Assembly (NCBI RefSeq): GCF_965200405.1
Contig: NZ_OZ241356.1
Span: 3,472,001-3,536,000, forward strand
Source: Glacieibacterium sp965200405
Lineage (GTDB): Bacteria; Pseudomonadota; Alphaproteobacteria; Sphingomonadales; Sphingomonadaceae
DNA length: 64,000 nt
Direction of reading: 5' to 3'
The notes below the pieces were generated by a model, which saw only the letters and a program-made list of their open reading frames with translations, had not been told where the DNA came from and made no database searches. This document shows positions 40,863-48,150 of this stretch, piece by piece; position 1 is the first letter of the stretch; each line of letters starts with the position of its first letter. The position numbers and the translations under genes were made by a program.

Positions 40863-41392
40863 TGATCGAGACCGACCGCCTCATCCTCGCCGAGTGGCGC
40901 GACGACCACCGCGCCGCCATCGCCGCGATCAATGCCGATCCCGAGGTCATGCAGTATTTCGTTGCGCCGATGACGCGAGCCGAAAGCGACGCGCAAGTCG
41001 ACCGCCAAATCCTCAGCCAGGCCGAGCACGGGTTCTGCTTCTGGGCGATCGAGCGCAAGGCGGACGGCGCATTGATGGGCCTCGCCGGCCTGAAGCGCGG
41101 CGCCCCCGGCACGCCGATCGAGGCCGATGTCGAGATCGGCTGGCGCTTCGGCAAGGCATTCTGGGGCAAGGGCTATGCCAGCGAGGCCGCCCGCGCCGCG
41201 CTCGCCCACGGCTTTCTGGACCCGGCCGTACCGCGCATCGCGTCGATCACGGTGCCGGGCAACCGCCCGTCATGGAGCGTCATGGAACGCATCGGCATGA
41301 CCCGCGCGGTCGAGCATGACTTCGACCATCCGGCGGTTCCCCATGGCCACCCACTGCGCCGCCACGTCACCTATTTCATCAAGCGCCCCTAG
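40862..41392 (+). CDS. RimJ/RimL-like GNAT acetyltransferase (second tandem copy)
   Basis: The 176-residue protein has the same architecture as its neighbour: IETDRLILAEWRDDHRAAIAAINADPEVMQYF, VEIGWRFGKAFWGKGYASEAARAALAHGF and MTRAVEHDFDHPAVPHGHPLRRHVTYFIK. The shared DFDHP-x2-PHGHPLR-x-H ending shows the two are related by duplication. The start shares one base with the stop of the first copy (TGATG). Its own stop TAG overlaps that of a third GNAT on the other strand in one CTAG. Confidence 0.9.
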   Translation: MIETDRLILAEWRDDHRAAIAAINADPEVMQYFVAPMTRAESDAQVDRQILSQAEHGFCFWAIERKADGALMGLAGLKRGAPGTPIEADVEIGWRFGKAFWGKGYASEAARAALAHGFLDPAVPRIASITVPGNRPSWSVMERIGMTRAVEHDFDHPAVPHGHPLRRHVTYFIKRP

Positions 41393-41910
41393 TCGGTCGA
41401 CAGCCGCGCATAGCCAAGCTCGTCGAGCCAGTCGTCCCCCTCGGGCCAGCTCTGCACGTAATGCGCCTCCTGCCGAAAGCGCAGCTTGAGCAAAAGCCGC
41501 TGCGTCGGCAGGTTGCGCGCATCGGTCAGCGCCTCCAGCCGGTGCAGCCCGCCTTCAAACAGCCGGTCCGCCACCGCGCCGACCGCTTCGGTCGCCAGTC
41601 CCATGCCGCGCCAGTCGGGATGCAGCGCAAAGCCGATCTCGGCCTGGCGCGGTCCGGGGTTCTCGAACCGTACGCCGATGTCCCCGGCGATCGCGCCGCC
41701 GTCCTTGACCACCAGCACGAACTGCTGCCAGCCCGGCGCCGAGATATCGGTCCGACCCAGCATCTCGTGGATCATCGCACGCGTCCCGGACAGGTCGCGG
41801 CTGAGCGGATCGAACGGCATCTGCCCGCGTATCCAGTGCAGCGCCTGGGCATCCTGCGCCTCGACCGGGCGGACATGCAGGCGTGCGGTATCGAACCTCC
41901 AGTCAGGCAA
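41389..41910 (-). CDS. GNAT acetyltransferase, third copy, opposite strand
   Basis: The 173-residue protein has the RimJ/RimL pattern: FDTARLHVRPVEAQDAQALHWIRG, FVLVVKDGGAIAGDIGVRFENPGPRQAEIGFALHPDWRGMGLATEAVGAVADRLF (acetyl-CoA loop W-R-G-M-G-L-A) and LHRLEALTDARNLPTQRLLLKLRFRQEAHYVQSWPEGDDWLDEL. It is less like the two tandem copies than they are to each other. The start is a TTG at 41910 with GGAGG seven bases upstream. Confidence 0.88.
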   Translation of the reverse strand: MPDWRFDTARLHVRPVEAQDAQALHWIRGQMPFDPLSRDLSGTRAMIHEMLGRTDISAPGWQQFVLVVKDGGAIAGDIGVRFENPGPRQAEIGFALHPDWRGMGLATEAVGAVADRLFEGGLHRLEALTDARNLPTQRLLLKLRFRQEAHYVQSWPEGDDWLDELGYARLSTD

Positions 41911-42059
41911 GAGTCGCCTCCCGCCACGCCAGCGCGGGCGTTTGCGCCCAGTGGGGCATGATCATCGTCTCGGCTCCCCCGGCCTTTCGCCCATTCTAGC
42001 CATCGCAACGATTTTTGGAAGCACTTGACCGGCCATGCCCCGACCCTGCAAGTGGCCGC

Positions 42060-42614
42060 GTGTCGCCACTCGAATTGCTCGCAGCTGCCCTTGGGATCGT
42101 CAATATCGTGCTGATTGCGCGGCGGACGGCGCTTAACTATCCGTTCGGCATCGCCATGGTGGTGCTGTACGCCGCCGTATTCTGGCGGGCGCGACTATAC
42201 GGGGCCAGCCTATTGCAGGGCTTCTTCCTCGCTGCCCAACTGTACGGCTGGTGGTACTGGCGCCGCAGCCGCAGCGACCTCGGCCCGGTGCCGGTGCGTC
42301 GCCTGACGCGCGAGGGGCTGCTCATCACCCTGATGGCGGGGGTCGCCGGCTCGGCCCTCGCCGGGGTCATCCTGTCGAGCTACACCGACGCCGTGGCCCC
42401 GTGGCGGGACGGGCTTAACGCCGGCTGGAGCATCGTCGCGCAATTGCTGACCGACCGCCGCTTCGTCGAGAGCTGGCCGCTGTGGATCGCCATCGACCTG
42501 CTGTCGGTGTGGCTCTACGCCAGCCAGGCACTGCTCGCGACCGCAGCGCTTTACGCGGTCTTCCTGTGCCTTGCCGCATGGGGCTGGAGCAACTGGCGGC
42601 GGGCGGCGACATGA
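42060..42614 (+). CDS. pnuC: PnuC-family nicotinamide riboside/mononucleotide transporter
   Basis: The protein has 184 residues and seven likely membrane helices. PnuC features: YPFGIAMVVLYAAVFWRARLYGASLLQGFFLAAQLYGWWYWRR, where N-x-x-x-F-x-x-x-x-V-x-x-Y-x-x-x-x-x-x-x-x-x-Y and the Q-x-x-Y-G-x-x-x-W are conserved, and LWIAIDLLSVWLYASQALLATAALYAVFLCLAAWGWSNWRR at the end. It imports nicotinamide riboside by facilitated diffusion and needs a kinase to trap it, which the next gene provides. The GTG at 42060 has a weak ribosome site; a TTG at 42015 is an alternative. No NAD riboswitch is visible upstream. Confidence 0.88.
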   Translation: MSPLELLAAALGIVNIVLIARRTALNYPFGIAMVVLYAAVFWRARLYGASLLQGFFLAAQLYGWWYWRRSRSDLGPVPVRRLTREGLLITLMAGVAGSALAGVILSSYTDAVAPWRDGLNAGWSIVAQLLTDRRFVESWPLWIAIDLLSVWLYASQALLATAALYAVFLCLAAWGWSNWRRAAT

Positions 42615-43123
42615 CCTTGCGGATTTGCCTTGCCGGGGTCGAGAGTACCGGCAAGACCGTCCTTGGCCAGCGACTGGCGACCGAGTTCGGCGGCGTCTTC
42701 ATGCCCGAATACGGCCGCGCCTATTGCGAGGCACGCGGCGTCGACGGCTTGACCATGGAGGATCTCCACATCATCGCCGCCGGCCATGCGGTCGAGCGTG
42801 CCCGGCTGCTCGCCAAGGCCCCAAAGGTGCTGATCGAGGACACCGACATCGTCATGACCTGCGCCTGGGCCGCGATGCTGTTCGGCGCGCCCGACAAGAC
42901 CCTGCGCGACCTGCCGGCCGACGCGGCGCAGTATCTGATGTTCGATCCCGGCACGCCGTGGATCGCCGACGGCACCCGGCTGTTCGGGTCGACCACGCAG
43001 CGCGCCCGCTTCGACAGCCTGATCCGCGCCGAGTTCACGCGCCGCGGCATCGTGCCGGTAGAGATCTCCGGCAATTGGCAGCAGCGCCACCTCGCCGCCG
43101 CGGCGGTCCTCAAGCACGCCTGA
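42611..43123 (+). CDS. NadR-like nicotinamide riboside kinase (AAA ATPase)
   Basis: The 170-residue protein opens with a P-loop GVESTGKT in RICLAGVESTGKTVLGQRLATEFGGVFMPEYGRAYCE, the pattern of the NadR kinase domain. LIEDTDIVMTCAWAAMLFG and RRGIVPVEISGNWQQRHLAAAAV (equivalent to NadR's G-x-x-x-x-R) follow. It lacks the N-terminal HTH and adenylyltransferase parts of full NadR. Its ATG overlaps pnuC as ATGA. The pair would bring in and phosphorylate nicotinamide riboside for NAD salvage. Confidence 0.87.
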   Translation: MTLRICLAGVESTGKTVLGQRLATEFGGVFMPEYGRAYCEARGVDGLTMEDLHIIAAGHAVERARLLAKAPKVLIEDTDIVMTCAWAAMLFGAPDKTLRDLPADAAQYLMFDPGTPWIADGTRLFGSTTQRARFDSLIRAEFTRRGIVPVEISGNWQQRHLAAAAVLKHA

Positions 43124-43803
43124 TGTCGACGTGGTATGCGCATGGTGGCGATCCGACGCGCACCGCCTGGATCGTCGTCTTCGGCTACATCGGCGCGTTC
43201 ACCCTGACGGTGATGGCGGCACGGCGAGCCCCGGCCGGGCCGGAGCGGCGCTTCTGGTGGCTGGCGACGATCGTGCTGCTGCTGCTCGGCGTGAACAAGC
43301 AGCTCGACCTCCAGACGCTGCTGACCGACACGCTGCGCCGCCTGTCGCGTCAGGAGGGCTGGTACCGCAATCGCCGCGAGGCCCAGATGCTGTTCATCGT
43401 CGGACTGGTCGCCGCATCCGCCGTTGCCGGCGCCGTGATGTTCGCGTGGCTGGCGCGGGCCCGGGCGAGCGGCAGCGTCATGCTGTCGACGCTGGGCCTG
43501 GTCCTGCTCGGCGCCTTCGTCCTCGTCCGTGCGACGTCTTTCCACCACGTCGATGCTCTGCTGCGCGGCGAGCTGCTCGGCCTGCGGCTATACGTCTGGC
43601 TGGAGGTAGCGGGCATCTGCGTCGTCGCGATCGGCGCCACGACCTATGGCCGGGGCAAGGGCCGTCGCCCCGTCGCCGCACTGGCCGGCAGCCCGGTTAC
43701 CGCTGAGCCTACCTACGCCGGTCCCGCTGCCGGCTCGCCAGCCACAGCCCCGCCGCCAACTGTACCGCGCCATAAGCCCGTCGCATGCCCGGCCGCCCAC
43801 TGA
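43123..43803 (+). CDS. Conserved membrane protein of unknown function (pnuC-nadR operon)
   Basis: The 226-residue protein has five hydrophobic stretches. The first half contains AWIVVFGYIGAFTLTVMAARRA, FWWLATIVLLLLGVNKQLDLQTLLTDTLRRLSRQEGWYRNRREAQMLFI, and later FVLVRATSFHHVDALLRGELLGLRLYVWLEVAGICVV. The block LLG-x-NKQLDLQ and RATSFHHVD look strongly conserved and are familiar from proteins sometimes mislabelled isopropylmalate isomerase. The last 60 residues are proline/alanine rich and probably unstructured. The start shares one base with the stop of the kinase gene, so it is translated with the NAD-salvage genes. Function unknown. Confidence 0.78.
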   Translation: MSTWYAHGGDPTRTAWIVVFGYIGAFTLTVMAARRAPAGPERRFWWLATIVLLLLGVNKQLDLQTLLTDTLRRLSRQEGWYRNRREAQMLFIVGLVAASAVAGAVMFAWLARARASGSVMLSTLGLVLLGAFVLVRATSFHHVDALLRGELLGLRLYVWLEVAGICVVAIGATTYGRGKGRRPVAALAGSPVTAEPTYAGPAAGSPATAPPPTVPRHKPVACPAAH

Positions 43804-43951
43804 ACGGCCGTACCACCGCCTCCGCACCCATCGCCTCATGGTCCCACAGTGCGACGTGCCGCTCCGGCTGCACCAGCCCCAGCAGTCCGTCGCCGATCAT
43901 GAACACCGCCGCCATCTCCGCAACGCGCCCGGTCAGATTCGCCGCCATCAT
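43709..43951 (-). CDS. Small hydrophobic protein of unknown function, overlapping its neighbour's end
   Basis: An 80-residue frame from ATG 43951, preceded by GGAG. The sequence MMAANLTGRVAEMAAVFMIGDGLLGLVQPERHVALWDHEAM and RPGMRRAYGAVQLAAGLWLASRQ has two hydrophobic segments and a natural composition. I recall short sphingomonad proteins like it but no family name. The last 95 bases overlap the low-complexity 3' end of the plus-strand membrane-protein gene, which suggests that one of the two ends is longer than functionally needed. Confidence 0.6.
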   Translation of the reverse strand: MMAANLTGRVAEMAAVFMIGDGLLGLVQPERHVALWDHEAMGAEAVVRPFSGRPGMRRAYGAVQLAAGLWLASRQRDRRR

Positions 43952-44035
43952 CGACTCCTTCGCACCGCGCAACGCGTGCGACCAGTGCGCGCTCCCACGA
44001 CTTCACGTCGCGGGTGCGATGGGTTAGCAGCGGGC

Positions 44036-44740
44036 ATGACCAATATCCTCCTGACCGGCAGTACGCGGGGCATCGGCGCGGCTGCGTTCGAGACCCTGAT
44101 CGCCGCCGGTGCCACGGTCGTCGGCCATGGCACCCAGCCCCGCGGCGATGTCGTCGGCGTCGACCTGTCGCAGCCCGGCGCTGGCGACCAGCTTTGGGAA
44201 GCCGCCCTCGAGCAGCTCGGCGGTCGCATCGACGTGCTGGTCAACAACGCCGGCGTGTTCGAGCCCGTCGCGGTCGACGACAGCGATGCCGAGTGGCGGG
44301 AGGTCTGGGCGCGCAGTCACGCGATCAACCTGCAGGCACCTGCCGACCTGTGCCGCCGCGCCGTGCAGCACTTCCAGGGACAGGGCGGCGGTCGGATCGT
44401 CAATATCGCCTCGCGCGCCGGCCACCGCGGCGACTCCCCGGCCCACTGGCATTACGCCGCCGCCAAGGCCGGGCTGATCGCGCTGACCAAGACCATCGCC
44501 CGCGCCTATTCGCACGAGAACATCCTCGCCTTCGCCGTTGCGCCGGGCTTCGTCATGACCGGCATGGCCGAGGATTATCTCAGCTCGCGAGGTGGCGACA
44601 AACTACTCGCCGACATCCCGCTGGGTCGCGTTGCCACCCCGGATGAGGTCGCCGAGACGATCCGCTGGCTGGCACTCGACGCGCCGCCGTCGCTGACCGG
44701 CGCAACCCTCGACGTCAACGGTGCATCCTATGTCCGATGA
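44036..44740 (+). CDS. Short-chain dehydrogenase/reductase
   Basis: The 234-residue protein has the SDR cofactor motif LLTGSTRGIGAAAFE (T-G-x3-G-I-G), LVNNAGVFEPV, the catalytic Ser/Tyr/Lys set in RIVNIASRAGHRGDSPAHWHYAAAKAGLIALTKTIA (Y-x3-K), and VAPGFVMTGMAE. The start HRGDSP loop is slightly unusual. Substrate is unknown. Members of this form are often named FabG-like, but fatty-acid synthesis genes are absent here. It overlaps prmA by 11 bases. Confidence 0.92.
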   Translation: MTNILLTGSTRGIGAAAFETLIAAGATVVGHGTQPRGDVVGVDLSQPGAGDQLWEAALEQLGGRIDVLVNNAGVFEPVAVDDSDAEWREVWARSHAINLQAPADLCRRAVQHFQGQGGGRIVNIASRAGHRGDSPAHWHYAAAKAGLIALTKTIARAYSHENILAFAVAPGFVMTGMAEDYLSSRGGDKLLADIPLGRVATPDEVAETIRWLALDAPPSLTGATLDVNGASYVR

Positions 44741-45644
44741 GGCCGGCTACGACGCTTGGCGGGTGACGCTGGCATGCAGCCGCGCCGAGGCCGAGGCGAT
44801 CCCTTTCGCCGACGATGTGTTCGCCGATCTCGACACGCCGCCGTCGTTGCTCACCGACGAGCCCGACCCGGCCAAGCCGGACGACTGGCTGCTCCAGGCT
44901 TATTTCAGCACCGAGCCTGAACCAGAATGGCTGCTCCGGCTACGCGACCTGGCGCCGTCGGCAAGGTCAGAGCCACTCGTCGAGCATTTGCCGGCAACCG
45001 ACTGGGCTACGCTGAGCCAGGCTGGACTGACCCCGGTCAGTGCCGGGCGCTTCCATGTTGCCACCGCGGCGCACGCTCACGAGCGGCGGGTCGGGCAGAT
45101 CGGCCTGATCGTCGAGGCGGGGCTGGCGTTCGGCACCGGACAGCATGCGACGACCCATGGCTGCCTCGCCGCCATCGACCGGCTGGCCCGGACGCGGCGT
45201 TTCGAGAACGTGCTCGACCTCGGCACCGGCACCGGCGTGCTGGCAATGGCGGCGGCCAAGCGCTGGCGCGGCGCGGTGGTGACAGCGAGCGACATCGACC
45301 CGATCTCGGTGCGTGTCGCACGCGCAAATATCCGCGCCAACGGTTTAATTTCCGGAGTGGGACGCGGACGGATCGACGTTTTTGCGGCGATCGGGATGCG
45401 CGACGCGCGGCTGGTTTCGCGCGGGCCTTACGACCTGATCGTCGCCAATATCCTGGCCGCGCCGCTGGTCGATCTTGCGGGGCCGGTGGCGGCTGCGCTG
45501 GCGCCGGGCGGGATACTCATCCTCGCCGGGCTGCTCGACACGCAGGCTGTGAAAGTGTCCGCGGCCTATCAGGCGCGCGGCTTGCGGCGCATGAGCACCA
45601 GCGGTGGCGAATGGCCAACGCTGGTGCTGCGCCGCAGCTGGTAG
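44730..45644 (+). CDS. prmA: Ribosomal protein L11 methyltransferase
   Basis: PrmA trimethylates ribosomal protein L11. The 304 residues have an N-terminal substrate-recognition part and a SAM domain: GLAFGTGQHATTHGCLAAIDRL, VLDLGTGTGVLAMAAAK, ASDIDPISVRVARANIRANG, and YDLIVANILAAPLVDLAGPVAAALAPGGILILAGLLDTQ, where N-I-L-A-x-P-L is the target-binding motif. The start at ATG 44730 overlaps the SDR end; a GTG nine bases earlier is possible. Confidence 0.95.
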   Translation: MSDEAGYDAWRVTLACSRAEAEAIPFADDVFADLDTPPSLLTDEPDPAKPDDWLLQAYFSTEPEPEWLLRLRDLAPSARSEPLVEHLPATDWATLSQAGLTPVSAGRFHVATAAHAHERRVGQIGLIVEAGLAFGTGQHATTHGCLAAIDRLARTRRFENVLDLGTGTGVLAMAAAKRWRGAVVTASDIDPISVRVARANIRANGLISGVGRGRIDVFAAIGMRDARLVSRGPYDLIVANILAAPLVDLAGPVAAALAPGGILILAGLLDTQAVKVSAAYQARGLRRMSTSGGEWPTLVLRRSW

Positions 45645-45794
45645 TTACGGACGCCAGGCGTGAAATAGCACTGGCGCAAACGCTGGTACGAACGTCGGCA
45701 TGCGACGCGGTGCAGGTGCTGCAACCACATCGGTGTTCCGCGCCCCAGCGACCGGACGGATTGCCGGCTCGTAGTTCTCGATGACTGCCTTCAC
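45645..45794 (-). CDS. Possible 49-residue protein with strong ribosome site
   Basis: A frame from GTG 45794 is preceded by AGGAG at ideal spacing. The protein VKAVIENYEPAIRPVAGARN followed by a Pro/Ala/Arg/Phe-rich tail is short and without recognisable fold. Its stop lies directly beside the prmA stop. The strong ribosome site and the start placed in an otherwise empty 300-base gap are the only arguments for it. Confidence 0.4.
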   Translation of the reverse strand: MKAVIENYEPAIRPVAGARNTDVVAAPAPRRMPTFVPAFAPVLFHAWRP

Positions 45795-45946
45795 GGCGGT
45801 TCTCCTGTTATCCGGCTTAAATAAGCCAAGCCGGTACAAGCGATATAACCGCGTTCCGATAATGTTGCAGTGCAGCAGCGCAGGCGGCAGCTATGCTGTA
45901 GCGACATAGCGCTCGGGTCAGGCTGCCCGCGGCGCGTAATTACGTC

Positions 45947-48082
45947 TTAGCGTGCCGCTGCGACCAGCGCGGCCCAGCCTGCCTCGTCCATCGTCGCGAT
46001 GCCCAGCGCCTGCGCCTTGGCCAGTTTCGAACCCGCGTCGGCCCCCGCAACGACCAGGTCGGTCTTCGCCGAAACCGATCCTGCCACCCGCGCGCCAAGC
46101 GCTTCCGCCTGCGCCCGCGCCTCTTCACGGCTCAATGTCGTCAACGAGCCGGTAAAGACCACCGTCTTTCCCGACACTTCCGAAGCGCGCGTCGTATGCT
46201 CGACGGGCCGCACCGTGATCTCGCGCAACAGGTCGGCGACGACCTCGGCATTGTGCGCCTCTGCGAAAAATTCGGTCAGCGCCTCGGCGACTTCCGGCCC
46301 GATCCCGCTGACACCGAGGTGCGCCGCAAGTTCCAGCGCCAGCCTGAACCTATGCTTCTCGGCAGTCTCCCCGACTTGCGGCCCGGCCGCGCGTCGCTCG
46401 GCCAGCAGCGCGACCGCCGCGTCGATGCGCTCGACGAAAGCCGGCCACTCTCGATAGGCCCTTGCGATATCACGCGCCGTGATCTCACCGACATGGCGGA
46501 TCCCCAGCCCAAACAGGAAGCGGTCGAACTCGACGTTGCGCTTCGTCTCGATCGACGCGAGCAGCTTGTCGACCGAGGTGTCCTTGAACCCCTTGCGCTC
46601 GAGCAAGGTCGTCCGGTGCTGGTGAAGCCGGAAGATATCGCCCGGCGTCGCGATCATCCCCTCGGCAAAGAACAGCGCCACGCGCTCCTCGCCAAGTCCT
46701 TCGATATCCAGCGCCCGCCGCGATACGAAGTGCCGTAACCGCTCGACCCGCTGTGCCGGGCAGATCAGCCCCCCGGTACACCGCCGCACGACTTCCCCAG
46801 CTTCGCGCTCTGCCGCGCTGCCGCACTCCGGGCAGACCGTCGGCAACCGATATGGCTCGAGCGCGTCATGCTCCGCTACCGGTGTCGCCCAGCCGAGGAT
46901 CTGCGGGATCACGTCTCCGGCACGCTGCAGCTCGACCAGGTCACCGACCCGCACGTCCTTGCGCGCGATCTCGTCCTCGTTGTGCAGCGTCGCGTTGGTG
47001 ACGATGACTCCGCCGACACCGACCGGCTCCAGCCGCGCCACCGGCGTCAGCGCGCCGGTCCGGCCGACCTGGATGTCGATCGCCACCAGCCGCGTCGTCG
47101 CGCGCTCGGCCGGAAACTTGTGCGCCAGCGCCCAGCGTGGGCTGCGCGCCACCTGCCCCAGCCGCTCCTGCCAATCCAGCCGGTCGACCTTGTAGACCAC
47201 CCCGTCGATATCGAAGGGCAGCGCCGATCGCTCCGCCTCGATCGCCCGGTATACCGCCAGCGCCGCGTCCGCCGTCTCGACCAGCGCCAGTCGTTCATCG
47301 ACCGGAAAGCCCCAGCCACGGATCGCCGCCATGACCGCGAACTGCGTCTCGCCGGGCAGCGCGCTCGCCTCCCCCCAGCCATGCGCCAGGAAGCGCAGCG
47401 GCCGCGCCTTGGTGACCTCCACGTCGAGCTGCCGCAGCGATCCTGCGGCGGCATTGCGCGGGTTGGCGAACAGCCGGTCACCCGCCTCCGCCTGGCGGGC
47501 GTTGAGACTGAGGAAGTCGGCCTTGGCCATATAGACTTCGCCGCGCACCTCGAAGACCGCTGGCGCATCGTCGGGCAGCGTCGTCGGAATATCGCCCAAC
47601 GTCAGGAGGTTGGCCTTGACGTCCTCGCCGGTGGTGCCGTCGCCGCGGGTCGCGCCGCTAAACAGCCGGCCATGCTCGTAGCGCAGGCTCGCCGACAGGC
47701 CGTCGATCTTGGCCTCCGCCGTCAGCGCCACCGGCACGTCCTCGGCGAGCCGCAGGAAACGCCGGACCCGCGCGATGAACTCGTTGACCTCAGCGTCACT
47801 GAAAGCATTGTCGAGGCTGAGCATCGGCCGAGCGTGGCGGACCTTGCCGAATTGCGATGCCGGCGTGCTGCCGACCCGCTCCGAGGGCGAATCCGCGCGC
47901 TTGAGGCTGGGGAATGCGGCTTCGATCGCTGCATTCCGGGCGAACAACGCGTCGAACTCGGCATCGCTGATCGTCGGCGCATCCTCGACGTCGTAGCGCC
48001 GGCGATGCTCGGCAATCTCCGCTGCCAGTTTCGCCAGTTCAGCGGCGGCTTGCGCCTCGGTCAGGTCTGCCATCGATTCCAT
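45947..48082 (-). CDS. ligA: NAD-dependent DNA ligase
   Basis: LigA seals nicks in replication and repair. The 711 residues include the adenylation motif with the active lysine in TAEAKIDGLSASLRYEHG (Lys at about 125), LFANPRNAAAGSLRQLD, FDIDGVVYKVD, the OB fold, the zinc finger (PTVCPECGSA ... RRCTGGLICPAQ), helix-hairpin-helix repeats and a C-terminal BRCT domain (GKTVVFTGSLTTLSREEARAQAEALGARVAGSVSAKTDLVVAG). The ATG at 48082 is used; one three codons later is equally possible. The order bamD-recN-ligA is common in alphaproteobacteria. Confidence 0.98.
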   Translation of the reverse strand: MESMADLTEAQAAAELAKLAAEIAEHRRRYDVEDAPTISDAEFDALFARNAAIEAAFPSLKRADSPSERVGSTPASQFGKVRHARPMLSLDNAFSDAEVNEFIARVRRFLRLAEDVPVALTAEAKIDGLSASLRYEHGRLFSGATRGDGTTGEDVKANLLTLGDIPTTLPDDAPAVFEVRGEVYMAKADFLSLNARQAEAGDRLFANPRNAAAGSLRQLDVEVTKARPLRFLAHGWGEASALPGETQFAVMAAIRGWGFPVDERLALVETADAALAVYRAIEAERSALPFDIDGVVYKVDRLDWQERLGQVARSPRWALAHKFPAERATTRLVAIDIQVGRTGALTPVARLEPVGVGGVIVTNATLHNEDEIARKDVRVGDLVELQRAGDVIPQILGWATPVAEHDALEPYRLPTVCPECGSAAEREAGEVVRRCTGGLICPAQRVERLRHFVSRRALDIEGLGEERVALFFAEGMIATPGDIFRLHQHRTTLLERKGFKDTSVDKLLASIETKRNVEFDRFLFGLGIRHVGEITARDIARAYREWPAFVERIDAAVALLAERRAAGPQVGETAEKHRFRLALELAAHLGVSGIGPEVAEALTEFFAEAHNAEVVADLLREITVRPVEHTTRASEVSGKTVVFTGSLTTLSREEARAQAEALGARVAGSVSAKTDLVVAGADAGSKLAKAQALGIATMDEAGWAALVAAAR

Positions 48083-48150
48083 GGCCTCGATCTAGCATCC
48101 CTGATCGAGAGTTTCGACCGTCGCGCTGCCGGTCGTGGCGACCAACGAAG

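Noticed and set aside
41911..42059. NAD-responsive riboswitch before pnuC
   Set aside because: I could not find conserved riboswitch elements in the short leader; the sequence looks like plain GC-rich spacer.
43123..43803. Naming this gene isopropylmalate isomerase
   Set aside because: The protein is an integral membrane protein without iron-sulfur ligands or any LeuC/LeuD motif. The name sometimes seen on this family is a propagated error.
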